Notes under the pieces: generated by a model | Databases searched by the model: none | What the model was told of the DNA's origin: nothing | What the model saw: the letters and a program-made list of their open reading frames with translations, nothing else | Part shown: positions 17,391 through 28,145 of the stretch, in pieces | How positions within the stretch are numbered: the stretch's first letter is position 1 | How the letters are laid out: each line of letters opens with the position of its first letter | Source: Acinetobacter qingfengensis | GTDB lineage: Bacteria; Pseudomonadota; Gammaproteobacteria; Pseudomonadales; Moraxellaceae | Length of the DNA stretch: 64,000 nt | Direction of reading: 5' to 3' | Assembly: GCF_008693185.1 (NCBI RefSeq) | Contig: NZ_VXKN01000001.1 | Location: 124,001-188,000 of the forward strand | Program-made: the position numbers and the translations under genes

Positions 17391-20300
17391 TCAACTAATC
17401 GAATCATCCAAATTTGGTGCTAACCATCGTTTCGCTTCATCCAATGTCCAGCCTTTGCGTTTGGCATAACCCTCAAGTTGATCCAGTGCAATTTTACCGA
17501 CATTAAAATATTCACTTTGCGGTAGGCTGTAATAAAAACCACTGACACTTGACGGTGGCCACATGGCAAAACTAGAAGTTAAATAAGTGCCGATTTTATC
17601 GGTTGAACCGAGCCAGTCGAACAACACTGCTTTTTCCGAGTGTTCAGGACAAGCAGGATAGCCCGGTGCAGGGCGAATCCCAACATATTTTTCCTTGATC
17701 AACTCTTCATTGCTTAATTGTTCATTGGATTGGTAGCCCCAGTACTCTTTACGAATGCGTTCATGCAAGTGCTCGGCAAATGCTTCAGCAAAACGATCAC
17801 CCAAAGATTGCACTAAGATTGCCGAATAATCATCGCCTTTGGCTTTATATTCATTGGCCAGTTCTTCTGCACCAAAAATAGATACAGTAAAACCACCTAA
17901 ATAATCCTGTTGACGATCACTTGAGCTGACAAAATCAGCCAATGATAAATTCGGTTTGCCAGTGACTTTATCCGATTGTTGGCGGATATGTTGGAACGTA
18001 TGGGTGATATTGCCATTTTCATCATAAGCAGTAACAGTATCGGCATCGGTGCGTTTGGCCGGGAAAATTCCAAATACTGCACGAGCATCAAAACGCTGAT
18101 TTTCGATGATATCTTTTAGCATGTCTTGCGCTTGATTGTACAAATCGGTTGCTGCTTCACCAACCACTTCATCTTGCAGAATTTTGGGGAATTTGCCTGC
18201 CAATGACCATGAAATAAAAAACGGTGTCCAGTCGAAATAGGGGACTAAAGTTTCAAGCGGATAATTTTTGATGACTTGTGTGCCAATCAAATTTGGTTTT
18301 GGCGGTACATAAGCATCCCAGTCGATTTTAAAACCATTTTCAATGGCTTCGGCATAGGACAGCTTGGCTGCTTTGGGCTGTTTATTGGCGATACGTTCAC
18401 GGACTTTGGCATATTCAGCACGATGCTCGGCAATAAATGCACCACGCATTTCTTTAGAGAGTAAAGTCGTGGCGACACCGACGGCACGAGAAGCATCTGC
18501 GACATAAATTACAGCATCATTTTGATATTGTGGTTCAATTTTGACGGCAGTATGCGCTTTCGATGTGGTTGCACCACCAATCAATAATGGAATATTAAAG
18601 CCTTTACGCTGCATCTCCTTGGCAACAAACACCATTTCATCAAGAGAAGGCGTGATTAATCCGGATAAACCGATAATGTCACACTTTTCATCAATGGCGG
18701 TTTGCAGGATTTTTTCCGCAGGCACCATCACGCCCAAATCAACAATATCGTAACCATTACAGCCCAAGACTACGCCAACAATATTTTTACCAATATCGTG
18801 TACGTCGCCTTTAACTGTTGCCATCAATACTTTGCCTTTAGACTCACTTTCGCCTTTTTCTGCTTCGATATAGGGATTGAGCCAAGCCACTGCCTGTTTC
18901 ATGACACGTGCAGATTTTACCACTTGTGGCAAGAACATTTTACCTGAACCAAACAGGTCACCGACTACGTTCATGCCATCCATCAATGGCCCTTCAATCA
19001 CATCAAGCGGACGTTTGGATTTTAATCGGGCTTCTTCGGTATCTTCATTGATAAAGGTGGTAATACCTTTGACCAAGGCATGTTCCAGACGTTTTTCCAC
19101 AGGCTGATTGCGCCATTCCAGATTTTCGGCTTCTTTGACTGCACCGCTTTGACCACGATATTTTTCTGCAACTTCCAGCAGTTTCTCTGTTGCGTTTTGT
19201 CCATGATTTTCCTGTGAAGCGTCGCCCTGATTGCGATTTAAGATGACATCTTCAACGGCATCTTTTAATTCTTTGTCGATATCATCATAGATGGCCATTT
19301 GTCCGGCATTGACAATACCCATGGTCATGCCTTGTTTGATGGCATAGTACAGGAATACCGAGTGAATCGCTTCACGCACAGGTTCATTACCACGGAATGA
19401 AAACGATACATTTGATACGCCACCGGAAATCATGGCATTTGGTAGGTTCTGTTTAATCCAGCCAGTCGCTTCAATAAAATCAACCGCATAGTTATTGTGT
19501 TCTTCAATCCCTGTTGCTACGGCAAACACGTTCGGGTCAAAAATGATGTCTTCCGATGGATAACCAACTTCATTGACCAAAATATCATAAGAGCGTTTAC
19601 AGATTTCCCGTTTACGTGCCGCAGTATCCGCCTGTCCGGCTTCATCAAAAGCCATCACGATAATTGCTGCACCATATTGGCGGCATAGTTTGGCTTTATG
19701 TACAAACTCGTCATAACCTTCTTTTAAGGAAATCGAGTTGACAATCGGTTTGCCTTGTACGCATTTTAAACCGGCTTCGATAATCTCCCATTTAGACGAG
19801 TCGATCATGATCGGTACACGGGAAATTTCAGGTTCAGATGCGACCAGATTTAAAAAATGCACCATGGCATTTTGCGAATCCAGCATGCCTTCGTCCATAT
19901 TAATGTCGATGACTTGTGCGCCGGCTTCAACCTGTTGTTGTGCCACGTCCAATGCTTCGGCAAAATTTTCTTCACGAATTAAACGCAGGAATTTTTTTGA
20001 ACCTGTGACGTTGGTACGTTCACCAACATTGACAAAAAGTGAATCATCATAAATGTTAAAGGGCTCTAAACCACTTAAACGACAAGCTGGCACAGTTTCA
20101 GGCACTTCGCGAGGTTTGATGTGTTTTACCGCATCGGCAATGGCTTTGATATGCGCTGGCGTTGTCCCGCAACAACCACCGGTAATATTGATCAAGCCAC
20201 TTTCGGCAAATTCCTTTAAGAATGCTGCGGTTTGTTCTGGTGTTTCATCATATTCACCAAAAGCATTGGGTAAGCCGGCATTTGGGTGCGCAGACACAAA

Positions 20301-21092
20301 AGTATCGGCAATATCGGCAATGGTTTTGACATGGGGACGCATGGCATCTGCACCAAGCGCACAGTTAAAACCAATCGAAAGTAAATCACCATGACGCACT
20401 GAATTCCAGAACGCTTCGGCTGTTTGTCCTGTTAAAGTACGTCCGGAAGCATCGGTAATCGTACCGGAAATCATCATCGGTAATTCACGACCAAGCTGTT
20501 TAAACACTTCTTTGACTGCAAAAATTGCCGCTTTACAGTTCAGTGTATCAAATACGGTTTCGATCAAAATAATATCTGCACCGCCTTCGATCAGGGCATG
20601 CGTGGCTTCGATATAATTTTCTTTGAGTGCATCAAAAGTAATGTTACGAAACGCAGGGTTATTAACATCAGGGGAGATTGAACAGGTACGAGATGTAGGC
20701 CCTAAAACACCTGCGACAAAACGGGGTTTATCAGGGGTAGAATATTTTTCACAAGCCGCTTTGGCAAGTCGTGCTGCTTCACGGTTAATTTCAGGCACCA
20801 ATTCTTCCATGTGGTAATCTGACATGGACACACGAGTACCATTAAAGCTATTGGTTTCGATAATATCTGCACCAGCCTCAAGATACTGTTCATGTATTCC
20901 CTGAATAATTTGCGGTTGCGTCAATACCAGTAAATCATTGTTGCCTTTTAAATCCGATGCCCAATCAGCAAAGCGTTCGCCACGATAATCTTCTTCTTCC
21001 AGTTTATGGCGTTGAATCATGGTTCCCATTGCGCCATCAATAATCATGATGCGATTGGCTAAAATTTCTTTTAAAGTGGCTAATGTGGACAT
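17391..21092 (-). CDS. metH: Cobalamin-dependent methionine synthase MetH
   Basis: MetH transfers methyl from 5-methyltetrahydrofolate to homocysteine through cobalamin. All four modules are present. The homocysteine domain has its zinc cysteines (GFNCALG and GGCCGTTP, residues about 245 and 310). The pterin domain follows (about 355-620; [21 protein letters not shown]). The cap and B12 domain has [19 protein letters not shown], whose His is the lower cobalt ligand. The C-terminal reactivation domain has [15 protein letters not shown]. The ATG at 21092 is preferred over the in-frame TTG at 21098. Upstream, a TATAAT-like -10 and a GCAGG/CCTGC hairpin are seen, but no recognisable cobalamin or SAH riboswitch. 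It is a single gene with its own terminator. Confidence 0.97.
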   Translation of the reverse strand: MSTLATLKEILANRIMIIDGAMGTMIQRHKLEEEDYRGERFADWASDLKGNNDLLVLTQPQIIQGIHEQYLEAGADIIETNSFNGTRVSMSDYHMEELVPEINREAARLAKAACEKYSTPDKPRFVAGVLGPTSRTCSISPDVNNPAFRNITFDALKENYIEATHALIEGGADIILIETVFDTLNCKAAIFAVKEVFKQLGRELPMMISGTITDASGRTLTGQTAEAFWNSVRHGDLLSIGFNCALGADAMRPHVKTIADIADTFVSAHPNAGLPNAFGEYDETPEQTAAFLKEFAESGLINITGGCCGTTPAHIKAIADAVKHIKPREVPETVPACRLSGLEPFNIYDDSLFVNVGERTNVTGSKKFLRLIREENFAEALDVAQQQVEAGAQVIDINMDEGMLDSQNAMVHFLNLVASEPEISRVPIMIDSSKWEIIEAGLKCVQGKPIVNSISLKEGYDEFVHKAKLCRQYGAAIIVMAFDEAGQADTAARKREICKRSYDILVNEVGYPSEDIIFDPNVFAVATGIEEHNNYAVDFIEATGWIKQNLPNAMISGGVSNVSFSFRGNEPVREAIHSVFLYYAIKQGMTMGIVNAGQMAIYDDIDKELKDAVEDVILNRNQGDASQENHGQNATEKLLEVAEKYRGQSGAVKEAENLEWRNQPVEKRLEHALVKGITTFINEDTEEARLKSKRPLDVIEGPLMDGMNVVGDLFGSGKMFLPQVVKSARVMKQAVAWLNPYIEAEKGESESKGKVLMATVKGDVHDIGKNIVGVVLGCNGYDIVDLGVMVPAEKILQTAIDEKCDIIGLSGLITPSLDEMVFVAKEMQRKGFNIPLLIGGATTSKAHTAVKIEPQYQNDAVIYVADASRAVGVATTLLSKEMRGAFIAEHRAEYAKVRERIANKQPKAAKLSYAEAIENGFKIDWDAYVPPKPNLIGTQVIKNYPLETLVPYFDWTPFFISWSLAGKFPKILQDEVVGEAATDLYNQAQDMLKDIIENQRFDARAVFGIFPAKRTDADTVTAYDENGNITHTFQHIRQQSDKVTGKPNLSLADFVSSSDRQQDYLGGFTVSIFGAEELANEYKAKGDDYSAILVQSLGDRFAEAFAEHLHERIRKEYWGYQSNEQLSNEELIKEKYVGIRPAPGYPACPEHSEKAVLFDWLGSTDKIGTYLTSSFAMWPPSSVSGFYYSLPQSEYFNVGKIALDQLEGYAKRKGWTLDEAKRWLAPNLDDSIS

Positions 21093-21328
21093 GCACAAGG
21101 CTCGCTAAATCTGGCTGTAACAAAGTCTAAAGTTTAACAGAATTTAGTAAATTTTCGTGCAGGATCGCCTGCCGTCTTCAGCTTTGCTTAATATTTTTTC
21201 ATTATACTGTGTTATGACTTTGTATCTAAAGAGCAAAAAATTGAGAGTTTAATTGAAAATAGGAGCATCAATCCAATATAAACATTAAAGATATTTGAAC
21301 TTATGCCAAGGAAAATGTACAACATCAC

Positions 21329-22150
21329 ATGACTAATTTTGTAGCCAATTCTTTTACGCCTATTCACGATATGGAATTGGATCAACAACGTATTGATCAG
21401 ATTAAAGTGAAAGTTTTGGTGCCGATGCTGAAAAGTCCAAATCTGTTAAGTTATTATGCAGATCATATTGTTCAGCAGCAAAATCATGTGTTGATACAAA
21501 AAACATCCTCACATACCACTGATCTTAGTCAAAGTATTCAGCATTTGATTGAGCATTTAAACCAGTCGCAAAAGTCTTTAACACCTCGATATTTTAATCG
21601 TTTTCAGCGCTGGCTAGGTCAGCATCTGGAATATCGTGGACAGCAATATCAATATATAGAGCAATTAATTGCACAAATAAATCAGGCTGCAAACTTCAGT
21701 CGTTTAGTTGCTTCTGAAATGGCTGTATCACAGCAGTATATGCAGGAATTACAGATTTTACGGCAAGAGTTGGCTTATTATGTGATTGCAGCACAGCAAT
21801 TTGTACAGGAATCCCCACAATTTAATGCACAATCCATGCAATTTGAGCATTTTCTACAGCGCTTGCAGCAAAAAATCAATACGCTAATGACATCACAATC
21901 TGCAACTGATATGGCCATGTTACAAATGCAGTTACAACAGCAAGTTGCCATGACCTTGTTAGATCGTTTTACTGAGGCACGACAAATTTTAATTCCGGCA
22001 TGGCAGCAGCATGTACTGAGTATTCAATATCAACAGACACCGCAACAACTCCAGCAATTGAATGACGCTCGTCATGCACTAATTCGGCGTTTACATCAGG
22101 CCTTGGAGAATAATCAGATTTCTGGCGATATCACCACACCACAACAATGA
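21329..22150 (+). CDS. KilA/KlaA-like protein of a tellurite-type operon
   Basis: A 273-residue, Gln-rich, almost wholly helical soluble protein with no recognised catalytic motif and no signal peptide. It ends in an ATGA overlap with a TelA-family gene, which is followed by a polytopic membrane gene. Order and sizes resemble the klaA-klaB-klaC (kilA-telA-telB) operon of plasmid RK2 (about 257, 378 and 317 residues), so I infer that it fills the KlaA place. Function is unknown beyond involvement in tellurite and colicin resistance and host inhibition reported for the plasmid genes. The ribosome site is weak (AAGGA about 15 bases upstream). Confidence 0.6.
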   Translation: MTNFVANSFTPIHDMELDQQRIDQIKVKVLVPMLKSPNLLSYYADHIVQQQNHVLIQKTSSHTTDLSQSIQHLIEHLNQSQKSLTPRYFNRFQRWLGQHLEYRGQQYQYIEQLIAQINQAANFSRLVASEMAVSQQYMQELQILRQELAYYVIAAQQFVQESPQFNAQSMQFEHFLQRLQQKINTLMTSQSATDMAMLQMQLQQQVAMTLLDRFTEARQILIPAWQQHVLSIQYQQTPQQLQQLNDARHALIRRLHQALENNQISGDITTPQQ

Positions 22151-23283
22151 CTGTAAGTGAGAAGACAATGAGCAAGCAAAATACACTGACAACGCCAAGT
22201 GATTCGGGCATGACAGAACAACAATTTCAGCAACTGGATCTAAAAGCGTTGGGATTAAACGATAAGGATTATGCTGCTGTGTTGCAGGTCAGTCAGGAAC
22301 TTGATGATATTGATCAAACTCGTGTGGCTGAGTATGGTAAAAATATTGCCACTCAAACTTCAACATATACTGATGATTTGTTACAACTGGTACAAAGTAA
22401 AGATCTTGATGAAACCGGACAAAAATTAAATCAGGTGGTGAATGCGGCACAGCAACTTAATAGCAAACATTTACTGGCTGAACAGCGTAAAAGTGGTTTT
22501 TTAGGTTCGATTTTTTCTAAATTTAAACAGGCAAAACAGACTTTTCAAGTGCAGTTTCATAATGCCAAAGAGCAAATAGATCATCTGATTCAAGAAATTG
22601 AAATTTCACAAACAGGCTTAAAACAACGAGTTGAGATGTTGGATAAGATGTTTGCTGCAGTGCAACAGGAACAACACACATTAGGCATTTATATTGCAGC
22701 AGGACAGTTAAAACAGCAGCAATTGGCACAGCAAATTTCGGCTTTAACTGTACAGGAACAGGATCAACATATTGTTCAGCAAATATATGATTTAAATCAT
22801 GCTGCCAATAACCTGGAAAAACGTGTCCACGATTTAAAAATGTTGCAACAATCTGCATTACAAACTTTACCCATGATTCGGATTATTCAATCCAACAATT
22901 TAATGTTGGTTGATAAGTTTTATGCCATTAAGAATATTACTATTCCGGCATGGAAAAATCAGATTAGTCTGGCTTTATCACTGAATGAACAAAAACACAG
23001 TGTTGAGCTAGCAGACAGTATCGATAATGCCACCAATGAATTATTGCGTAAAAATGCTGAGTTACTGCATAGCAATTCTGTCAATACAGCCAAGGCAAAT
23101 CAGCGAGCAGTAATTGATATTGATACACTGGAGCATGTACAAAATACCTTAATTAAAACGGTCAATGATGTGATTCAGATTCAAAAAGAAGGAATGGAAA
23201 AACGTGTACAAGCCACTGAAAAACTAAAAAGTTTACAAGGCAATTTAAATCAACTGGTGGTTGAAACAGCAAAACCAAAATAA
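22147..23283 (+). CDS. telA: TelA-family toxic-anion resistance protein
   Basis: A 378-residue helical protein of the TelA/KlaB family (TelA domain about residues 60-370). The GFLGSIFSKFKQAKQTFQ block, the repeated coiled-coil heptads and the C-terminal NELLRKNAELLHSN and DIDTLEHVQNTLI segments are the family signature. The length equals that of RK2 TelA. It is soluble and has no known enzymatic motif. In plasmids it contributes to tellurite resistance with KlaA and TelB; chromosomal relatives are thought to act in envelope stress, but the mechanism is not established. The start overlaps the previous stop; an ATG at 22168, preceded by GAGAAG, is an alternative. Confidence 0.85.
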   Translation: MTVSEKTMSKQNTLTTPSDSGMTEQQFQQLDLKALGLNDKDYAAVLQVSQELDDIDQTRVAEYGKNIATQTSTYTDDLLQLVQSKDLDETGQKLNQVVNAAQQLNSKHLLAEQRKSGFLGSIFSKFKQAKQTFQVQFHNAKEQIDHLIQEIEISQTGLKQRVEMLDKMFAAVQQEQHTLGIYIAAGQLKQQQLAQQISALTVQEQDQHIVQQIYDLNHAANNLEKRVHDLKMLQQSALQTLPMIRIIQSNNLMLVDKFYAIKNITIPAWKNQISLALSLNEQKHSVELADSIDNATNELLRKNAELLHSNSVNTAKANQRAVIDIDTLEHVQNTLIKTVNDVIQIQKEGMEKRVQATEKLKSLQGNLNQLVVETAKPK

Positions 23284-23310
23284 TCAAGGCAAATTTTCAC
23301 TGGAGAAATC

Positions 23311-24258
23311 ATGCAGGAATTACAAAAACAATTTAGACCTGATCATAATCCGGAGTTTTTGCAGGATTTTCAGCAATTACGCTTAAGAGAACGTAAGATT
23401 GCAATCTGGATGATGTTGGCATTGGCAATGCTTTGTATTAGTGGTGTTTTATTATGGTTTAATCAAAGTTTGATCTATGCTCTTTTTGAGATTACCCCAC
23501 AGGTTCAGCATTTACATCTTCCGGAATCTGCACAGGCATTACAACAAAAATTGGGAGAAAACCCTGATTATTTTATGCAACTTTTGCTTTGGATATTCTG
23601 GTTGGGATTAAAACTGACGGGTGCAATTCTGGGTGCCAGTTTGACGCTTTATTTACTCAAAAAATTCAGGTTTATTACAGATCGTATTCGGGGATTTTTT
23701 AAGAATGTGATGCTCTGGTGTGTGCTTGCCCTGATGAGCTGGTTGGGTATTGCTTATCTTCAGCATGAAGTGATACAGCAAGATCAAGTTCAGCAGCATT
23801 ATCAGCAAGCGATGCTTTATCAGCATGATATTCGTCAGAGTGAGATTTATCAGGATTTACAGCAGTTACATATTGATGCCACAGTTCAGGCGTATGTGCT
23901 GGCCCAAACTGCCTTATTACATCAACCTGCAGATCGAGAGCAGGCCAAAGTATATTTACAGCAAATCATCAGCGAGGAACAACAACAATCAGCAAACTTC
24001 CAGCGTTATGGTTTTCAGCCTGCGCAATTATGGGCAATGCAACAGCAAGTTTATGGACAAGCTGTGACTGCCAGTGCCAAATCGATACAGCAAAAAGTTA
24101 CTTCTGCCAACCAAATGACACAATATAGTCGCTGGTTATGGCAAATTTTATTGTTGATTGCAGCGCTGGCCGTTGTAATTTTTTATGGACTTCATCGGCA
24201 TATTACACAGCGAATTATACGTATTGAAACGCAGCTTCAACATATCGGAGATGGTTAA
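23311..24258 (+). CDS. TelB/KlaC-like polytopic membrane protein
   Basis: A 315-residue protein with about four membrane segments (near residues 28-50, 93-120, 133-153 and 275-298) and a long Gln-rich helical domain between the third and fourth. GGAG stands 6 bases before the ATG. As third gene after a TelA gene, with a length near the 317 residues of RK2 KlaC (TelB), it probably anchors the complex at the inner membrane. This is inferred from position, size and topology, not from a motif. The gene ends 26 bases before the stop of the convergent trmA. Confidence 0.6.
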   Translation: MQELQKQFRPDHNPEFLQDFQQLRLRERKIAIWMMLALAMLCISGVLLWFNQSLIYALFEITPQVQHLHLPESAQALQQKLGENPDYFMQLLLWIFWLGLKLTGAILGASLTLYLLKKFRFITDRIRGFFKNVMLWCVLALMSWLGIAYLQHEVIQQDQVQQHYQQAMLYQHDIRQSEIYQDLQQLHIDATVQAYVLAQTALLHQPADREQAKVYLQQIISEEQQQSANFQRYGFQPAQLWAMQQQVYGQAVTASAKSIQQKVTSANQMTQYSRWLWQILLLIAALAVVIFYGLHRHITQRIIRIETQLQHIGDG

Positions 24259-24284
24259 AAAAACGTTTCTGTTGCTAGAAGCAA

Positions 24285-25370
24285 TTAATATTTTTCCAGC
24301 AACACACCAGATTCCATGTGATGGGTATAAGGGAATTGATCAAATAACGCAAATCGAGAAATTTTATGCGTTTTACTTAGTTGTTTGAGATTGTCATATA
24401 AAGTATCTGGATTACAGGAAATATAGATGATTCGTGTAAATTGAGCGATAAGCGTCAAAGTGTCCTCATCAATACCTGCTCGAGGTGGATCAACAAACAC
24501 AGTGTCAAATTGATAATCTGATAAATTAATATGCTGTTCTTTCAAACGTTTAAATTCACGTTTCCCTTGATAAGCTTCTGTAAACTCTTCGGCGGATAAA
24601 CGTGCGATTTGAATATTTGCAATGTGATTGGCTGCGATATTCCATTGTGCGGCATACACTGAACTTTTAGCTAACTCTGTAGCCAAAACTTTTGGAAAGT
24701 ATTGTGATAAAGGTAAGGTGAAGTTACCATTGCCACAATAAAGCTCCAATAAATCACCTTGAGCGCCTTGAGCAACTTCACATGCCCATGTCAACATCTT
24801 TTGACATACTTTGGCGTTGGGTTGGGTAAAACCATTTTCAATTTGTTTATAGATAAATTCACGTTCGCCAACGTTGAGCTTTTCAATCACAAACTCATCG
24901 CTTAATACCAGTTTTTGACCACGACTGCGACCAATAATTTTGATATTTAAATTCTTTTGCAACTGCTGGGCTGCGACTTGCCATGCATCATCCAGTTTAC
25001 GATGATAAATCATGGACACCAACATTTCGCCATTTAGGGTTGCCAGAAAGTCAATTTCAAATAGGCGTTGTGACAAAATATTCTGTGCTTTAATGGCAGC
25101 TAATAATTTTGGCATCAGATCATTAATCGACTGATCTGCAATCGGAAAGTCGTCAATGCGCACGACTATTTTTTGTTGATTATTTTCGTCACGTTCAAAC
25201 ATCGCGTAAAACAGATCGTCATCTGTATGCCAAATACGAAATTCTGCCCGCATGCGAAAGTGTTGTGCAGCAGAGGCAAACACTTCCAAATTAGGTGTTT
25301 GGAATTCAGCAAACTGACTTTTAATTCGCTGTGTTTTTTCATCAAGTTGTTGTTGATAACGTTCTGACAT
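24285..25370 (-). CDS. trmA: tRNA (uracil-5-)-methyltransferase TrmA
   Basis: TrmA makes 5-methyluridine at position 54 of tRNA, with AdoMet as donor. The AdoMet site [14 protein letters not shown] (about residue 215), the Asp motif [11 protein letters not shown] and the catalytic cysteine block ISCNPDTL are all present. At 361 residues it is close to E. coli TrmA (366). It lacks the N-terminal TRAM domain and cysteine cluster of RlmC/RlmD, which argues for TrmA. The ATG at 25370 (MSERYQQQL) is the family start; the upstream ATG at 25406 adds 12 residues without a ribosome site. Confidence 0.95.
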   Translation of the reverse strand: MSERYQQQLDEKTQRIKSQFAEFQTPNLEVFASAAQHFRMRAEFRIWHTDDDLFYAMFERDENNQQKIVVRIDDFPIADQSINDLMPKLLAAIKAQNILSQRLFEIDFLATLNGEMLVSMIYHRKLDDAWQVAAQQLQKNLNIKIIGRSRGQKLVLSDEFVIEKLNVGEREFIYKQIENGFTQPNAKVCQKMLTWACEVAQGAQGDLLELYCGNGNFTLPLSQYFPKVLATELAKSSVYAAQWNIAANHIANIQIARLSAEEFTEAYQGKREFKRLKEQHINLSDYQFDTVFVDPPRAGIDEDTLTLIAQFTRIIYISCNPDTLYDNLKQLSKTHKISRFALFDQFPYTHHMESGVLLEKY

Positions 25371-25470
25371 ACTGCAATCAATCAAAAATCCTACAAGGAG
25401 GCGCATATTATCAAACTTTGCAGGAAAAATCAGGCTTGAGCCTCACTCAGTGAATCGCTACACTTGCGCT

Positions 25471-25863
25471 ATGAAAATTTCTGCAATCTCTCAGTTACAA
25501 CAGCGCATTCGCCGTCATGGTTTTTCGCTGACCACGTATTTTGATCGCTATTATCTTTATTTGATTGGCGTGATGATGGGGCTATTTTTAATTTGGTCGA
25601 TTCATTTATTTTATCGCCCTATAACGACACAACAGCAACAGCAAGTGGTGCAATATGTGACACAATCTTTATATCCCAATACTCGGGATTATGCATTATT
25701 CATTGTTCGTCAGGCTGAACCCATCAATCAATACCAATATTTCCGATTTTTACGCATGTTACAGCTAGAAAAACAACGTATCCATTACCAAAAAGCCGAA
25801 ACTGTCAGTACACCAAAGTCAGAAAAAATTATTGGTTCAGGAAGTTTCGCTAATCAACCCTGA
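25471..25863 (+). CDS. Hypothetical single-pass membrane protein upstream of ftsY
   Basis: A 130-residue protein with one membrane segment (YLIGVMMGLFLIWSIHLFY, about residues 25-45) between a basic N-terminus and a polar C-terminal domain. I do not recognise it. It lies 62 bases before ftsY, so the pair may be cotranscribed. The start is uncertain: GTG at 25450 would add seven residues, and neither start has a strong ribosome site. Confidence 0.6.
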   Translation: MKISAISQLQQRIRRHGFSLTTYFDRYYLYLIGVMMGLFLIWSIHLFYRPITTQQQQQVVQYVTQSLYPNTRDYALFIVRQAEPINQYQYFRFLRMLQLEKQRIHYQKAETVSTPKSEKIIGSGSFANQP

Positions 25864-25925
25864 AAATACGAAGTATGTTACCATACTCGCTACATTTACA
25901 TTTTTGGGTGCATACAGGATTTCGC

Positions 25926-27023
25926 ATGCAACAACCATTGAATTCACAACAAAAAATTTTGATTGATGCTGATATTGGCGATGATGATGTTACTTTGCCG
26001 GCTATGCCAGCTTTAGAGATTGACATTCAGGAATCTCCACGTGTTGAACAACACGCTGCATCCATCGCCGCAACACAAGAATCGTCTGAGAGCAAAGGTG
26101 GATTCTTTAGCCGGATGAAACTTGGATTGACCAAAACCCGTAAAAATCTTGCTGATGGCATGATGAATATTCTCGTAGGCGGTAAGGAAATTGATGATGA
26201 GCTTCTGGAAGAAGTGGAGGATCAATTACTGGTTGCTGATATCGGTGTAGATGCGACCAGAACCATTATCAAAAATTTAACCGAACGTACCGAACGTGGT
26301 GATTTAATTTATTCGCATGCTTTGTATAAAGCTTTACAGGAAGAATTGGTAAGCTTGTTGGCACCAAGAGTCAAACCTTTACATATTGACAGTAATAAAC
26401 GCCCTTTTGTGATTTTGGTGGTGGGTGTTAATGGTGTGGGAAAAACCACAACCATTGGTAAACTGGCCAAACGTTTGCAGAGCGAAGGCAAGAAAGTTAT
26501 GTTGGCTGCTGGCGATACTTTCAGAGCTGCGGCGACTGAACAATTGCAAATTTGGGGCGAAAGGAACAACATTGCCGTTGTGGCACAAGGGCATGGTGCA
26601 GACAGTGCATCGGTGATTTTTGATGCTTTTGAAAGTGCCAGAGCCAAAGGTGCTGATGTATTAATTGCCGATACTGCCGGACGTTTACATAACAAATCTA
26701 ATCTAATGGATGAGTTATCTAAAGTAAAACGGGTCATGCAAAAAATTGATGCAACAGCACCACACGAAATCATGCTGGTTGTTGATGCTGGTACTGGTCA
26801 AAATGCCATTAATCAGGTACAAATGTTTGATGAAGCTGTTGGTTTAACGGGTTTAACGATTACAAAACTGGATGGTACTGCTAAAGGTGGTGTACTGTTT
26901 AATATTGCCAGTAAAACTCATGTACCGATTCGTTATATTGGTGTTGGTGAAAAAATTGACGATTTACGTCCATTTTCGGCAAAATCTTTTGTGGCAGCAT
27001 TATTTCACACTGATGAGAAATAA
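25926..27023 (+). CDS. ftsY: Signal recognition particle receptor FtsY
   Basis: FtsY is the GTPase that docks SRP-ribosome complexes at the inner membrane. After an acidic N-terminal stretch of about 55 residues, the NG domain holds the P-loop GVNGVGKTTTIGKLA, the insertion-box GDTFRAAATEQL, DTAGRLHNKSNLMDEL, TKLDGTAKGG and the closing GVGEKIDDLRPF. The ATG at 25926 follows CAGGA; the longer frame from 25875 has no ribosome site. At 365 residues it has a shorter acidic domain than E. coli FtsY. A terminator follows. Confidence 0.96.
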   Translation: MQQPLNSQQKILIDADIGDDDVTLPAMPALEIDIQESPRVEQHAASIAATQESSESKGGFFSRMKLGLTKTRKNLADGMMNILVGGKEIDDELLEEVEDQLLVADIGVDATRTIIKNLTERTERGDLIYSHALYKALQEELVSLLAPRVKPLHIDSNKRPFVILVVGVNGVGKTTTIGKLAKRLQSEGKKVMLAAGDTFRAAATEQLQIWGERNNIAVVAQGHGADSASVIFDAFESARAKGADVLIADTAGRLHNKSNLMDELSKVKRVMQKIDATAPHEIMLVVDAGTGQNAINQVQMFDEAVGLTGLTITKLDGTAKGGVLFNIASKTHVPIRYIGVGEKIDDLRPFSAKSFVAALFHTDEK

Positions 27024-27045
27024 TTGGACAACAGATGTTGTCAGT

Positions 27046-27076
27046 AAAATCCAGTGCCAATATGCACTGGATTTTT
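27046..27076 (+). terminator. Terminator of ftsY
   Basis: A 12-bp stem (AAAATCCAGTGC) with a 6-base loop is followed by TTTTTT, 22 bases past the ftsY stop. Confidence 0.9.
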
Positions 27077-27202
27077 TGATTCTAATTGAATAAAACAGGA
27101 CGATACGAGTTGGAGTGTTTAATCAATATTACGGCATTGTCATAAATTGTTCACATAAAATCCGCATAGTGCATGTGAAAAATTGTGATTGGGTCTATTT
27201 GC

Positions 27203-27844
27203 ATGTTAAAAAAATTCTTATCTGTGATTTCATTGAGTGTTTTAAGTGTATCTGCGTGGGCTGATGTGGTTTTGACAGCACCAGAAGAAATTATTGTGCT
27301 AGCAATTGATGATCAGGAAGTCAGCAAGGGCTTAATCAGCAAAAAAAATAATAGCTTTAAACTTGATGCCGGTGTACATAGCATTTCGGTAAAATATCAG
27401 GATATTTTTTATCATGCCAGCGGTGAACATGATGTACTAAAATCCAATATTTTGACTTTAAATCAAGTGCCTTTACAGGATGGACAAAGCTATAAACTCG
27501 TGCTGGTTAATCCTCCAAAAGACTTCGATCAGGCAAAAGAATTCGCTGAGCGACCAACCATTGCCATTCAAAATCAGTCAGGACAAAAAGTAGCTGAGCA
27601 AGTGGGTGCAAGTCAGCAAAACAAAAGCTGGTTAGGGCAAAACCTTTTTGGTGCAGTAACAGATTTGCGTAAAGATAAACCTCAGGCAACAGTTGTTTAT
27701 GTACCAGAAGCGCATGCTCAAGTAACAAGTGCTCAAAATGCAACAAATGTCGCTGGAAATCAATTGATCGAGTTGTGGAAAAAAGCAACCTCACAGCAAC
27801 GTAAAGAATTTACAGCATGGTTGACTGAGCAGGCAAGCAGATAA
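27203..27844 (+). CDS. Secreted DUF2057 (YccT-like) protein
   Basis: A signal peptide (MLKKFLSVISLSVLSVSAWA) precedes a DUF2057 domain (about residues 20-130). VVLTAPEEIIVLAIDDQEV and the YKLVLVNPPKDFDQAKEFAERP block are characteristic. The last 80 residues are Gln- and Ala-rich and end in WKKATSQQRKEFTAWL. The E. coli relative YccT (CsgI) is periplasmic and affects curli assembly; nothing similar is proven here. The ATG at 27203 was preferred because it begins the signal peptide; a GTG at 27185 would prepend six residues. It stands before the pga genes but is separated by a terminator. Confidence 0.8.
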   Translation: MLKKFLSVISLSVLSVSAWADVVLTAPEEIIVLAIDDQEVSKGLISKKNNSFKLDAGVHSISVKYQDIFYHASGEHDVLKSNILTLNQVPLQDGQSYKLVLVNPPKDFDQAKEFAERPTIAIQNQSGQKVAEQVGASQQNKSWLGQNLFGAVTDLRKDKPQATVVYVPEAHAQVTSAQNATNVAGNQLIELWKKATSQQRKEFTAWLTEQASR

Positions 27845-28145
27845 TAAAGTATCGAAATAATTCTCATTATTTTATAAAATATATTTTTGTGAAATTATGT
27901 TAACTAAATCGGTATTATGCAGGTTAAAATCTAAAATTATAAAAAAAATCATAAAAATATAGGTTGTTAATTTACATAAAAAAGGATAACAATTCACCTG
28001 AATTATCCAGCGGTTAGAGAAGCGATTATATTGCTTCTCTTTTACTCTTTATGTCATTGTTGTTTCAGTTAAAAAGCATATTCATTCATTCTGAGTAAAT
28101 ATGTTTTTTTTATTGAGCGATAGTTGGTGAATGGGATTAACATTC
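27845..28145. other. Intergenic region before pgaB
   Basis: No gene is seen in these 300 bases; in particular there is no pgaA. It holds two hairpins: GGATAA (27984-27989) with TTATCC (28003-28008), and the AGAGAAGC stem listed as a terminator. The pgaB promoter must lie between about 28050 and 28130, where no strong box is evident. Confidence 0.6.
28016..28050 (+). terminator. Terminator between the DUF2057 gene and pgaB
   Basis: AGAGAAGC and GCTTCTCT form an 8-bp stem with a 9-base loop and run into TTTACTCTTT. It could end the DUF2057 transcript or act in the pgaB leader. Confidence 0.65.

Noticed and set aside
18276..20817. Long plus-strand reading frames opposite metH
   Set aside because: They mirror the codon pattern of metH, lack ribosome sites and show no recognisable protein features.
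21093..21328. Cobalamin or SAH riboswitch upstream of metH
   Set aside because: Only a GCAGG/CCTGC hairpin and a poor B12-box resemblance are seen; the required core elements are not present.
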